Below are positions 29,281 to 38,393 of a stretch of 64,000 bases of DNA, piece after piece. The DNA is taken from the NCBI RefSeq assembly GCF_049195245.1, contig NZ_JBMIRR010000027.1, positions 1,287,746 to 1,351,745 on the forward strand, in the 5' to 3' direction. The position numbers and the translations under genes are program-made. Source of the DNA: Arenimonas sp049195245 (GTDB lineage: Bacteria > Pseudomonadota > Gammaproteobacteria > Xanthomonadales > Xanthomonadaceae). The notes under the pieces were generated by a model. The model saw only the letters and a program-made list of their open reading frames with translations, was not told the origin of the DNA and did no database searches. Every line of letters starts with the position of its first letter. Position 1 is the stretch's first letter.

Positions 29281-29867
29281 GTGCGCGGCGCATCGCCGGC
29301 GTGGACGAAGCCGGCCGCGGCCCGCTGGCCGGCCCGGTGGCCGTGGCCGCGGTGATCCTGGATCCGCGCCGGCCGATCCCGGGCCTGGGCGATTCCAAGG
29401 CGCTCAGCCCGGCCCGCCGCGAGGCACTGGAACCACTGATCCGCGAACGCGCGCTGGCCTGGCAGCTGGAGCTGGTGAGCGCGGCCGAGATCGACCGCCT
29501 CAACATCCTGCGCGCCACGCTGGAAGGCATGGCGCGCGTGGTGCGCGCGCTGGTGCCCTGCGCCGAGCACGCGCTGATCGACGGCAACCGGCTGCCGCCG
29601 GGCCTGCCCTGCCCCGGCCAGACGCTGGTCCGCGGCGATGCGCTGGAACCGGCGATCATGGCCGCATCCATCCTGGCCAAGGTCGGCCGCGACCGCTGGA
29701 TGTGCGAACTCGAACTGCGCCATCCCGGCTACGGTTTCGCGGTGCACAAGGGTTATCCCACGCCCGAACACCTGCACGCCCTACGCATGCTGGGTCCCTG
29801 CGACCAGCACCGGCGCAGCTTCGCGCCCGTGCGCGCCTGCCTGGCGCCGGAACTGCCGCACGTGTGA
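29277..29867 (+). CDS. rnhB: Ribonuclease HII
   Basis: Cleaves RNA in RNA-DNA hybrids and at single ribonucleotides. 196 aa, with the active-site opening GVDEAGRGPLAGPV (Asp10, Glu11), GDSKALSPARR, and AASILAKVGRDRWM. Usual neighbour of lpxB and dnaE. Confidence 0.97.
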   Translation: MSARRIAGVDEAGRGPLAGPVAVAAVILDPRRPIPGLGDSKALSPARREALEPLIRERALAWQLELVSAAEIDRLNILRATLEGMARVVRALVPCAEHALIDGNRLPPGLPCPGQTLVRGDALEPAIMAASILAKVGRDRWMCELELRHPGYGFAVHKGYPTPEHLHALRMLGPCDQHRRSFAPVRACLAPELPHV

Positions 29868-30041
29868 TCGCGCCGCGCCGCGCCGCGCGCAAGCTGTCCG
29901 CAAACTGAATTAGCCCGAAGGTCACACTCACTTACGGGCGTCGTGCCTTCGTCTGCAACGCGGCACTCTGGTCGCGCATCCACAAGGATGTGCGCCGGCC
30001 GCGGAATGGTTCCGCGGTGACGCGATCACCGAGAGACCGCC
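29868..30041 (+). other. Spacer with GC hairpin before the 208-aa gene
   Basis: Contains the stem CCGCGGAA/TTCCGCGG (29999-30006 with 30009-30016, loop TG), 26 bases before the ATG. Could be a remnant terminator or leader structure. No other element was recognised. Confidence 0.35.
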
Positions 30042-30668
30042 ATGAACGCCCGCCTCGCCACCGACCGCCTCGAACTCCGCCTGCCGCCCGAATCGCGCGA
30101 TTCCCGCCGCCGCCAGGTCGGCGCGATCGCCATCGACGACGACGCCATGGCCCACTTCAACGCCCTGCTCGCGCAGCTGGATGCCAACGCCCCGCACGTC
30201 AGCGCCGACCAGATGGTCACGCTGGCGCGCTGGCTGCAGGACCAGCCGCGTGACGATGCGATGGCCGTGCTGTCCGAACGCCTGGGCCGCGCCGAGCAGC
30301 TGCGCCGCATGCTCAACGACAGCGACTGGGACGTGCCGGGCGACACCCGCGAGCGCGCCCGCATGCTGATCAGCTACCTGCAGCAGGTGCAGGACCTGAT
30401 CCCCGACGACCAGCCGCTGGTCGGCCATCTGGATGACGCGCTGCTGGTGGAGCTGTCGTGGCCCGCCTTCGCCGCCGAGACCGTCGACTACGTCGATTTC
30501 TGCCGCTTCCGCAGCCAGGAGCGTCCGCGCGGCAGCGCCGCCGAACGCCGCCTGGCCTGGGAAACCGCCTGCCTGGCAGAAGCCGCGCTGCTGCAGCAGC
30601 GTCGCCAGGTGCGCGCCCGGCCCTACGCCGCGGCGCCACGCCTGCCCGACTTCCTGCGCGTGACCTGA
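30042..30668 (+). CDS. DUF1232/YkvA-like protein, 208 aa
   Basis: The segment ISYLQQVQDLIPDDQPLVG followed by HLDDALL resembles the DUF1232 core, where a helix is followed by D.IPD..P..G.LDD. The N-terminal 80 residues are helical and charged, and the C-terminus is Arg-rich. There is no signal peptide. Function unknown. It stands alone between rnhB and dnaE, two genes that are adjacent in many relatives. Assignment rests on a short motif and is moderate. Confidence 0.6.
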   Translation: MNARLATDRLELRLPPESRDSRRRQVGAIAIDDDAMAHFNALLAQLDANAPHVSADQMVTLARWLQDQPRDDAMAVLSERLGRAEQLRRMLNDSDWDVPGDTRERARMLISYLQQVQDLIPDDQPLVGHLDDALLVELSWPAFAAETVDYVDFCRFRSQERPRGSAAERRLAWETACLAEAALLQQRRQVRARPYAAAPRLPDFLRVT

Positions 30669-30721
30669 CCGTCTCTCCAACGGGGCGGGCGGCAAGGCCT
30701 GGCAACAGGGACTGTCAAGCC

Positions 30722-30749
30722 TTGTCCGCCCCCACCCTCGGGGTAAACT
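30722..30749 (+). promoter_or_regulatory. Candidate promoter of dnaE
   Basis: TTGTCC (30722-30727), a 16-base spacer and TAAACT (30744-30749), 25 bases before the dnaE ATG. A moderate match only. Confidence 0.35.
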
Positions 30750-30774
30750 GCCGGTCGGCCACGCGGTCCCCGGC

Positions 30775-33700
30775 ATGACGCCAAGCTTCGTCCACCTGCA
30801 CCTGCACAGCGAGTATTCGCTTACCGACTCCACGATCCGCATCCCGGAACTGGTGGGGCGGTGCGCCGCGCTCGGGCTGCCGGCGGTGGCGATCACCGAC
30901 ACCAGCAACCTGTTCGCGCTGGTGAAGTTCTACAAGGCGGCCGAACCGGCCGGCCTCAAGCCAGTGGCCGGCGCCGACCTGTGGCTGTCGGGCGAAGGCA
31001 GCGCGCCCTCGCGGCTCACCCTGCTGTGCCAGGACCAGGCCGGCTACCTGTCGCTGTCGCGCCTGATCACGCGCGCCTTCCTCGAGGGCCACGCCGGCGA
31101 CTACGTCGCCATCGAACCCGATTGGCTCTACCGCGACTGCCAGGGGCTGGTGGCGCTGGCCGGCCGCGAAAGCCCGCTGGGCCAGGCGCTGGCCGCGGGC
31201 CGCGAAGACCAGGCCGAGCGCGTGCTGTCGGAACTGCGCGCCGCCTTCCCCGACCGCCTGTACCTGGAGCTCACCCGCACCGGCCGCGACGGCGAGGAGG
31301 CCTTCAACACCGCCGCCGTGGCCCTGGCCACGCGCCACGGCCTGCCGCTGCTGGCCAGCAACGACGTGCGCTTCCTCTCGCGCGACGACTTCGACGCGCA
31401 CGAGGCGCGCGTGTGCATCGCCACCGGCCGGGTGCTGGACGATCCCAAGCGGCCGCGCGAGTACTCGCGCGAGCAGTACCTCAAGTCGCCCGAGGAAATG
31501 GCCGAGCTGTTCGCCGACCTGCCCGACGCGCTGGAGAACACCGTCGAGCTGGCCAAGCGCTGCAACCTGGAGCTGAGCCTGGGCAAGTACTTCCTGCCCG
31601 ACTTCCCGGTGCCCGAGGGCCACACGCTCGACAGCTGGATCGCCGAGGAATCCCACCGCGGCCTCGACCTGCGCCTGTCGCGCTTCGAGACGGCACCCGG
31701 CCACGATGCGGCGGCCTACCGCGCGCGCCTGGACGTCGAGCTGGGCGTGATCTGCAAGATGGGTTTCCCCGGCTACTTCCTGATCGTGGCCGACTTCATC
31801 AACTGGTCCAAGCGCAACGACATCCCGGTCGGACCGGGCCGCGGCTCCGGCGCCGGCTCGCTGGTGGCCTGGGCGCTGGGCATCACCGACCTCGACCCGA
31901 TCCGCTACGACCTGCTGTTCGAGCGCTTCCTGAATCCCGAACGCGTGTCGATGCCCGACTTCGACATCGACTTCTGCATGGACCGGCGTGACGAGGTGAT
32001 CGACTACGTCGGGCGCAAGTACGGGCGCGACAAGGTCAGCCAGATCATCACCTACGGCACCATGGCCGCCAAGGCCGCGGTGCGCGACTGCGGCCGCGTG
32101 CTGGGTTATCCCTACGGTTTCGTGGATTCGGTGGCCAAGCTCATCCCGCTCACGCTGGGCGTGACGCTGGAAGACGCGCTGGGCCTGAGCGACGCGGCCC
32201 GCAAGAACAGCGACCTGGCCTCGGCCGAGCTGATCCAGCGCTACCGCGACGAAGACGACGTGCGCGACCTGATCGACCTGGCGCGCAGCCTGGAAGACCT
32301 GACCCGCAACGCCGGCAAGCACGCCGGCGGCGTGGTGATCGCGCCGACGCCGCTGACCGACTTCAGCCCGCTGTTCGCCGAACACGTGGCCAAGGGCGAA
32401 ACCGCCAAGTCCATCGTCACCCAGTTCGACAAGGACGACGTGGAAGCGGTGGGCCTGGTGAAGTTCGACTTCCTGGGCCTGCGCACGCTGACCATCATCG
32501 ACTGGGCGGTGAAGGCGATCAACGCGCGCCGCGCCGAGGCCGGCGTGCCGGCGCTGGAAATCCTGGCGCTGCCGCTGGACGACCCGGGCACCTACGCGCT
32601 GCTGTCCAAGGGCCAGACCACCGCGGTGTTCCAGTTCGAATCCCGCGGCATGAAGGAGTACATCAAGAAGCTGCAGCCATCGACCTTCGAGGACCTGATC
32701 GCGCTGGCCGCGCTGTACCGCCCCGGTCCGCTCGGCGCGGGCATGGTCGACGACTTCATCGACCGACGCCACGGCCGCGCCGAAGTCAGCTATCCGCACA
32801 AGCTGCTCGAGCCGATCCTCAAGCCCACCTACGGCGTGATCGTCTACCAGGAACAGGTGATGCAGATCGCCCAGGTGCTGGCCGGCTACTCGCTGGGCGG
32901 TGCCGACCTGCTGCGCCGGGCGATGGGCAAGAAGAAGCCCGAGGAGATGGCCAAGGAGCGCGTCAAGTTCGAGTTCGGCGCCGAACAGCAGGGCATCGAG
33001 GCCGCGGTCGCCAGCCCGATCTTCGACCTGATGGAGAAGTTCGCCGACTACGGCTTCAACAAGTCGCACTCGGCCGCCTACGCGCTGGTGGCCTACCAGA
33101 CCGCGTGGCTCAAGGCGCACCATCCGGCCGAGTTCATGGCCGCCACGATGTCCTCGGACATGGACAACACCGACAAGGTGGTGACCTTCCTGGAGGAATC
33201 GCGCGAGATCGGGCTGTCGGTGCGCGCGCCGGACGTCAATGCGTCGGACTACATGTTCGTCGCGCTCGACGGCAAGACCGTGCGCTATGGCCTGGGCGCG
33301 GTGAAGGGCGTCGGTCGCGGCGCCTGCGAATCCATCGTCGAGGCGCGCCGCAGCGGCGGGCCGTTCCGCGACCTGCTCGATTTCTGCCGCCGGGTGGATT
33401 CGTCCAAGCTCAACCGGCGCGTGCTGGAAGCCCTGGTGCATGCCGGCGCGCTGGACGCACTGGGCAGCAACCGCGCCTCGCTGATGCTGCAGCTGCCCGA
33501 GGTGATCAAGGCCACCGAGCAGATGGCGCGCGAGCGTGCGGCGGGCCAGGTGTCGCTGTTCGGCGGTGGCGGCGACGTGCCCGAGATCCAGCTCGAACTG
33601 CCCGAAGCGCCCGACTGGCCGCTGGAAACCAAGCTGCTGGGCGAACGCGAAACCCTGGGCCACTACCTCAGCGGCCATCCGCTCGATCCCTGGCGCGGCG

Positions 33701-34293
33701 AACTGCAGGCACTGGTGGGTTCGACCCTGGCCGACCTGGACACGCTGTGGAGCACGAAGAAGGATCGCCGCGGCGAGGCGGCGGTGGTGCTGGCCGGCAT
33801 CGTCACCAACGTGCGCCGGCGTGGCGACAGCATGGGCTTCGCGCGCATCGAGGACGGCCGCGGCCAGCTTGAGGTCGCCTTCTTCCGCGAGGCCTTCGCC
33901 GAGTCGGGCCACCTGCTGTCGCGCGACCGCATCCTGCTGGTCGAAGGCAACCTGGCCGAAGACCAGTTCTCCGGTGGCTTCGTGCTGCGCGCCCGGCAGT
34001 GCTGGGACTTCCGCGCGCTGTGCGCCCAGCACGCGCGCCGCCTGGCGCTGACGGTCGACCTGCGGGCGCAGGGCGCCTGGGACCGCCTGCAGCAGACCCT
34101 GGCCGCCTTCCGGCCCGGCGCCACCCCGCTGCGGCTGGACATGCTGACCCCCAACAAGGCCCGCGGCACCCTGGACATCAACGGCAGCCAGGGCGTGCGC
34201 ACCGACCCCGAGCTGATCAGCCAGCTGCGGGCCCTGCCCGGCATCAGCCAGGTCAGCCTGTCCCTGCACCGCCCCTGGCAACAGGGCGGCTGA
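30775..34293 (+). CDS. dnaE: DNA polymerase III subunit alpha
   Basis: Catalytic subunit of the replicative polymerase. 1172 aa. PHP domain opens with FVHLHLHSEYSLTDST; the polymerase active site PDFDIDFCMDRRDEV places catalytic Asp395 and Asp397; later come the conserved GRGSGAGSLVAWALGITD, FNKSHSAAYALVAYQTAWL, a helix-hairpin-helix region, the beta-clamp-binding motif near GQVSLFGG, and an OB domain. Full length for DnaE1. Confidence 0.98.
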   Translation: MTPSFVHLHLHSEYSLTDSTIRIPELVGRCAALGLPAVAITDTSNLFALVKFYKAAEPAGLKPVAGADLWLSGEGSAPSRLTLLCQDQAGYLSLSRLITRAFLEGHAGDYVAIEPDWLYRDCQGLVALAGRESPLGQALAAGREDQAERVLSELRAAFPDRLYLELTRTGRDGEEAFNTAAVALATRHGLPLLASNDVRFLSRDDFDAHEARVCIATGRVLDDPKRPREYSREQYLKSPEEMAELFADLPDALENTVELAKRCNLELSLGKYFLPDFPVPEGHTLDSWIAEESHRGLDLRLSRFETAPGHDAAAYRARLDVELGVICKMGFPGYFLIVADFINWSKRNDIPVGPGRGSGAGSLVAWALGITDLDPIRYDLLFERFLNPERVSMPDFDIDFCMDRRDEVIDYVGRKYGRDKVSQIITYGTMAAKAAVRDCGRVLGYPYGFVDSVAKLIPLTLGVTLEDALGLSDAARKNSDLASAELIQRYRDEDDVRDLIDLARSLEDLTRNAGKHAGGVVIAPTPLTDFSPLFAEHVAKGETAKSIVTQFDKDDVEAVGLVKFDFLGLRTLTIIDWAVKAINARRAEAGVPALEILALPLDDPGTYALLSKGQTTAVFQFESRGMKEYIKKLQPSTFEDLIALAALYRPGPLGAGMVDDFIDRRHGRAEVSYPHKLLEPILKPTYGVIVYQEQVMQIAQVLAGYSLGGADLLRRAMGKKKPEEMAKERVKFEFGAEQQGIEAAVASPIFDLMEKFADYGFNKSHSAAYALVAYQTAWLKAHHPAEFMAATMSSDMDNTDKVVTFLEESREIGLSVRAPDVNASDYMFVALDGKTVRYGLGAVKGVGRGACESIVEARRSGGPFRDLLDFCRRVDSSKLNRRVLEALVHAGALDALGSNRASLMLQLPEVIKATEQMARERAAGQVSLFGGGGDVPEIQLELPEAPDWPLETKLLGERETLGHYLSGHPLDPWRGELQALVGSTLADLDTLWSTKKDRRGEAAVVLAGIVTNVRRRGDSMGFARIEDGRGQLEVAFFREAFAESGHLLSRDRILLVEGNLAEDQFSGGFVLRARQCWDFRALCAQHARRLALTVDLRAQGAWDRLQQTLAAFRPGATPLRLDMLTPNKARGTLDINGSQGVRTDPELISQLRALPGISQVSLSLHRPWQQGG

Positions 34294-34335
34294 GCGCCCG
34301 CGGGGGCCGGCATGGCCTGAGGGCGGCAAGCCCGC

Positions 34336-34341
34336 TAGAAT
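34336..34341 (+). promoter_or_regulatory. Candidate -10 of accA
   Basis: TAGAAT followed by CCCGG, about 65 bases before the accA ATG, again the TANAAT-CC pattern. A second similar motif (CTAGAAC) follows ten bases later. No clear -35. Confidence 0.35.
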
Positions 34342-34405
34342 CCCGGCTAGAACCTTTGCTCTAGACGCCCGGCCCCAGGCTGGCGGCGTCCTCCGCGAGT
34401 AGACA

Positions 34406-35365
34406 ATGAACCCGAACTTCCTTGATTTCGAACAACCCATCGCTGAACTGGACGCCAAGATCCAGGAACTGCGGCGGGCCAGCACCGGCCCCGCGGTCAA
34501 CATCGAAACCGAAGTCAACGGCCTGCAGGAGAAGCTGCGCGCCCGCACCGCCGAGATCTTCAAGGCGCTCACGCCCTGGCAGATCTCGCAGCTGGCCCGG
34601 CATCCGCAGCGGCCCTACACCAATGACTACCTCGGCCTGGTGTTCGACGAATTCCACGAACTGGCGGGCGACCGCGCCTATGCCGATGACGCCGCCATCG
34701 TGGGCGGGCTGGCGCGGCTCGATGGCCGCGCGGTGGTGGTGATCGGCCAGCAGAAGGGCCGCGACACCAAGTCCAAGATCCGCCGCAATTTCGGCATGCC
34801 GCGCCCCGAGGGTTACCGCAAGGCGCTGCGCCTGATGAAGATGGCCGAGCGCTTCCGGCTGCCCCTGCTCACCTTCATCGACACGCCGGGCGCGTATCCG
34901 GGCGTCGGCGCCGAGGAGCGCGGCCAGTCCGAGGCCATCGCCCGCAACCTGCTGGAGATGGCCGAGCTGCGCATCCCGGTCATCTGCACCGTGATTGGCG
35001 AAGGCGGTTCGGGCGGCGCCCTGGCCATCGGCGTCGGCGACCGCACGCTGATGCTCGAGTACAGCACCTACTCGGTGATCTCGCCTGAAGGCTGCGCCTC
35101 GATCCTGTGGAAGTCGGCCGACAAGGCCCGCGATGCCGCCGAGGCCCTGGGCCTGACCGCCAAGCGCCTGTTCGAGCACGGCCTGATCGACAAGATCGTG
35201 CCCGAGCCCCTGGGCGGTGCACATCGCGATCCCGCCGAAATGGCCCGCACGCTCAAGCAGACCATCCTGGTGGAGCTGGCCGCGCTGGACCGCGTGGACA
35301 TCCCCGAGCTGCTGGAGCAGCGCTACCGCCGCCTGCGCAGCTACGGCGCCTACGAAGCGGCCTGA
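34406..35365 (+). CDS. accA: Acetyl-CoA carboxylase carboxyltransferase subunit alpha
   Basis: With AccD, transfers carboxyl from biotin to acetyl-CoA, giving malonyl-CoA. 319 aa, with NFLDFEQPIAELDAKI, IGQQKGRDTKSKIRRNFGM, FIDTPGAYPG and GEGGSGGALAIGVGDR (oxyanion Gly pairs). Sits after dnaE, as in most gammaproteobacteria. Confidence 0.98.
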   Translation: MNPNFLDFEQPIAELDAKIQELRRASTGPAVNIETEVNGLQEKLRARTAEIFKALTPWQISQLARHPQRPYTNDYLGLVFDEFHELAGDRAYADDAAIVGGLARLDGRAVVVIGQQKGRDTKSKIRRNFGMPRPEGYRKALRLMKMAERFRLPLLTFIDTPGAYPGVGAEERGQSEAIARNLLEMAELRIPVICTVIGEGGSGGALAIGVGDRTLMLEYSTYSVISPEGCASILWKSADKARDAAEALGLTAKRLFEHGLIDKIVPEPLGGAHRDPAEMARTLKQTILVELAALDRVDIPELLEQRYRRLRSYGAYEAA

Positions 35366-35392
35366 GCGCGCGGCCACCGCCGCGCCGGCGCC

Positions 35393-36676
35393 ATGGTCCT
35401 GAGCCTGCCGCCACCGCCCCATCCCGGTCCGGTGGCCGTCGCCTTCAGCGGCGGCCTGGATTCGACCGTGCTGCTGCACAGGCTGGCCGCTGATCCGGCG
35501 ATCCGTGCGCAGGGACTGCGCGCGCTGCACGTGGACCATGGCCTGCACCCCGAATCCGCGAAGTGGTCCGAGCACTGCCGCCTCGCCTGCGCGATGCGGG
35601 GCGTGCCCTTCGCCTCGCGCCGCGTGCAGGTGCAGGAAGCCGGCCAGGGACTCGAGGCCGCCGCCCGCGACGCGCGCCACGCGGCTTTCGCCCAATGGCT
35701 GCAGCCCGGCGAACTGGTCGCCCTGGCCCACCACCGCGACGACCAGGTGGAAACGGTGCTGCTGCGCCTGCTGCGCGGCTCCGGCGACGGGGTCGAAGGC
35801 ATGCGTGATTTGCGACCCTTCGGGCAGGGCTGGCTGTGGCGGCCGCTGCTGGCCGTGCCGCGCTCGGAACTGCTGGACTACGCGCGCCAGCGCGGACTGG
35901 CCTGGATCGAGGATCCGTCCAACGACAGTCCGCGGCATGACCGCAACTTCCTGCGCCATCGCGTGCTGCCCGTGCTGGCCGAACGCTGGCCGCAGGCCGG
36001 CGCCGCAATCGCACGCAGCGCGCAGCTGCTCGCCACGCGTTCGGACCTGCTGGCGGACGAGGACCAGGTGCGGCTGGCGCAGGTGCAGGGCCTGGACCCG
36101 GCCTGCCTGTCGGTGCCGGCGCTGATGGCGCTGTCGCCGCCCTGGCGCGACCGCGTGCTGCGCGCCTGGGTCACGAACCTCGACCTGCCGCCGCTGCCGG
36201 GGCACGCCCTGGCCACGCTGGCCACCGACCTGCTGGCTGCGGACGACAGCGCGCAGCCGGAATACCACTGGAGCGGCGCGGTGATGCGCCGCTGGCGCGA
36301 CCTGCTGCATGCCGGCCCGCCGCTGCCGCCGCTGCCCGAGGACTGGTCGGCCAGCTGGGACGGCCGTGCGCCGCTGGGACTGCCCACCGGCGAGAGCCTG
36401 TCATTGATGCCGGGCCTGCCTTTCGACGCACCCTGCCGCGTGCAGGCGCGCCAGGGCGGCGAACGCATCCGCCTGCCGGGACGCGCGCACCGCACCGAAC
36501 TGCGCGACCTGCTGCAGACCCTGGGCATCCCGCCCTGGCAGCGCCGCCGGCTGCCGCTGCTGTTCGCGCCCGATGGCGAACTGCTGGCCGCGGGCGACGT
36601 TGCCCTGTCCGCCACCCTGGTCGCATGGCTGGATGAAAACCAGGCCCGGCTGCGCCTCACGGCCGCGTTCGCCTGA
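35393..36676 (+). CDS. tilS: tRNA(Ile)-lysidine synthase
   Basis: Modifies C34 of the CAU-anticodon tRNA-Ile to lysidine using ATP. 427 aa, with the PP-loop SGGLDS at residues 19-24, HVDHGLHPES, ALAHHRDDQVETVLLRLLRGSG, and RHDRNFLRHRVLPVL, plus TilS substrate-binding and C-terminal domains. It starts 27 bases after accA. Confidence 0.94.
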   Translation: MVLSLPPPPHPGPVAVAFSGGLDSTVLLHRLAADPAIRAQGLRALHVDHGLHPESAKWSEHCRLACAMRGVPFASRRVQVQEAGQGLEAAARDARHAAFAQWLQPGELVALAHHRDDQVETVLLRLLRGSGDGVEGMRDLRPFGQGWLWRPLLAVPRSELLDYARQRGLAWIEDPSNDSPRHDRNFLRHRVLPVLAERWPQAGAAIARSAQLLATRSDLLADEDQVRLAQVQGLDPACLSVPALMALSPPWRDRVLRAWVTNLDLPPLPGHALATLATDLLAADDSAQPEYHWSGAVMRRWRDLLHAGPPLPPLPEDWSASWDGRAPLGLPTGESLSLMPGLPFDAPCRVQARQGGERIRLPGRAHRTELRDLLQTLGIPPWQRRRLPLLFAPDGELLAAGDVALSATLVAWLDENQARLRLTAAFA

Positions 36677-36724
36677 TCGCAGCCGCCATTGACCGTGGCG
36701 GCACCCGCCGCGCAAACTTCACCC

Positions 36725-36982
36725 ATGGCCGCCAAGACCCCCGCAACGCCGCCGTCGCCCGTCGCCCAGTTCGAGACCTCGCTCGACGAGCTTGAACAAC
36801 TGGTCCAGAAAATGGAAAAGGGCGACCTGTCTTTGGATGATTCGCTGGCCGCGTACGAACGCGGCGTCGGCCTCTACCGTCAATGCCAGGGCGCCCTGGA
36901 ACAGGCCGAACTGCGCGTGCGGCTGCTCACCGATCCCACCGATCCCGAGACCGCGCAACCGTTCCAGCCCGATGCTGCGTGA
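36725..36982 (+). CDS. xseB: Exodeoxyribonuclease VII small subunit
   Basis: 85-aa helical subunit of exonuclease VII. Signature FETSLDELEQLVQKMEKGDL followed by a SLAAYERG-type helix and QCQGALEQAELRV. ATG 36725 is preferred over an upstream TTG that would add a low-complexity extension. Its 3' end overlaps ispA by 11 bases. Confidence 0.95.
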   Translation: MAAKTPATPPSPVAQFETSLDELEQLVQKMEKGDLSLDDSLAAYERGVGLYRQCQGALEQAELRVRLLTDPTDPETAQPFQPDAA

Positions 36983-37850
36983 GCCGCACTGGGCGCGCTG
37001 GCGCCAGGGCGTGGAAACCGGACTGGAACGCGCACTGCCGGCCCATCCGCTCGGAAACAGCACGCTGCATGCAGCCATGCGCCACGCGGTGCTGGGCGGC
37101 GGCAAGCGCCTGCGACCGATGCTGGTGCATGCCGCCGGCGAGGCCACCGGCGCCGACGAAGCCCTGCTGATCGCCCCCGCGCTGGCGGTGGAACTGGTGC
37201 ATGCGTTTTCGCTGGTGCACGACGACCTGCCGGCGATGGACGACGATGCGCTTCGCCGTGGCCAGCCCACGGTGCACGTGGCGTTTGACGAAGCCACCGC
37301 GATCCTGGCGGGCGATGCGCTGCAGTCGCTGGCCTTCAGCCTGCTCGCGCACGCCGATGCGCCGGCCGCGCTGCGGGTCGGCTGGCTGGCTACGCTGGCC
37401 GACGCCACCGGCATGGCCGGCATGTGCGGCGGCCAGGCGCTGGATATGGCGGCCACCGGCCAATCGCTGGACCTCGCGCAGCTGGAAGCACTGCATGCCC
37501 TCAAGACCGGCGCACTGATCCGCGCGTCGGTCCGCATGGGTGCCCTGGCCGGCGGCGCCGACAACGCGACGCTGGCTCGGCTGGACGATTACGCCAGCGC
37601 GCTGGGCCTGGCCTTCCAGATCCGCGACGACCTGCTCGACATCGAGGGCGACAGCGCGCAGTTGGGCAAGACCGCGGGCAAGGACCAGGCCCAGGACAAG
37701 TCCACCTACCCTGCCCTGCTGGGCATGGACGGCGCGCGCCAGGCGCTGCAGCACCAGCGCGAGCGCATGACGGCGGCACTGGCCGGCCTGCCCTCCGGTG
37801 CGGACGCCCTGGCGCAGCTGGGCGAATTCGCAGTCCGTCGCGAGCATTGA
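36972..37850 (+). CDS. ispA: Farnesyl diphosphate synthase
   Basis: Makes C15 farnesyl diphosphate from DMAPP/GPP and IPP. 292 aa. GGGKRLRP, the first Asp-rich motif LVHDDLPAMDDD, the second QIRDDLLDIEGD, and GKTAGKD are all intact. The usual third partner dxs is not downstream; the next gene is a convergent membrane protein. Confidence 0.96.
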   Translation: MLREPHWARWRQGVETGLERALPAHPLGNSTLHAAMRHAVLGGGKRLRPMLVHAAGEATGADEALLIAPALAVELVHAFSLVHDDLPAMDDDALRRGQPTVHVAFDEATAILAGDALQSLAFSLLAHADAPAALRVGWLATLADATGMAGMCGGQALDMAATGQSLDLAQLEALHALKTGALIRASVRMGALAGGADNATLARLDDYASALGLAFQIRDDLLDIEGDSAQLGKTAGKDQAQDKSTYPALLGMDGARQALQHQRERMTAALAGLPSGADALAQLGEFAVRREH

Positions 37851-37894
37851 TCTCGCTTCCGCGTCGACGCCGGCGCCATGAACCCACGCGCGCG

Positions 37895-37922
37895 AAAAAA
37901 AAGAGCGGCCCGAAGGCCGCTC
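37895..37922 (-). terminator. Rho-independent terminator of the DUF4870 gene
   Basis: Read on the - strand: GAGCGGCC-TTCG-GGCCGCTC followed by eight T's (37895-37902). Perfect 8-bp stem with a UUCG loop, 36 bases after the DUF4870 stop. No T-run follows it on the + strand, so ispA is not obviously terminated here. Confidence 0.92.
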
Positions 37923-37957
37923 CGTTTGCCAGGCGCCGAGAACCGCGCCAGCCGGGA

Positions 37958-38305
37958 TTACTTCACCAGGCGGAGGGTGAACGGGTAGCGGTAGGCCACG
38001 CCCTCGTTGGCCTTGATGCCGGCCATGATGGTGAGCACGATCCAGGCCAGGCCCACGACCAGCAGCAGCAGGAAACCGATCAGGATCAGGGTGAGCAGGC
38101 CGCTGATGATGCCGGCGATGGCGACCGTGATGTTGAAGTTCAGCGCTTCCTTGCCCTGGTCGTCCACGAACGGCATCGTGTCCTTCTTCACCAGCCAGAC
38201 CACCAGCGGTGCCAGGATGTTGCCGAGCGGGATGATGAAGCCGATCAGCGATGAAAGGTGGGCGATCATGCCCCAGGTCTTCTGTTCCTGCGTAACTTCG
38301 TTCAT
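37958..38305 (-). CDS. DUF4870 small membrane protein
   Basis: 115 aa with hydrophobic segments (MIAHLSSLIGFIIPLGNI, ITVAIAGIISGLLTLILIG, LLLLVVGLAWIVLTIMAGI) and the family words VTQEQKTWGMIAHLSS, PLVVWLVKKD, VDDQGKEALNF and KANEGVAYRYPFTLR. Inner-membrane protein of unknown function. Good AGGGGAG ribosome-binding site before ATG 38305 and its own terminator, so probably a single-gene unit. Confidence 0.92.
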   Translation of the reverse strand: MNEVTQEQKTWGMIAHLSSLIGFIIPLGNILAPLVVWLVKKDTMPFVDDQGKEALNFNITVAIAGIISGLLTLILIGFLLLLVVGLAWIVLTIMAGIKANEGVAYRYPFTLRLVK

Positions 38306-38393
38306 TGGTGCTCCCCTGCGTGATTCGGCGCCCGCGGCGCCGACATCCCGCTAATTTCCGGCCTTGTGACGACAGTGTCAAGGCAACGGGGAA

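Noticed and set aside
30715..34572. 1285-aa open frame on the - strand opposite dnaE
   Set aside because: Shadow of dnaE; the opposite strand has all DnaE motifs, while this frame is low-complexity.
37862..37922. Hairpin after ispA considered as the ispA terminator
   Set aside because: On the + strand the run of A's precedes the stem and no T-run follows; orientation fits the DUF4870 gene on the - strand.
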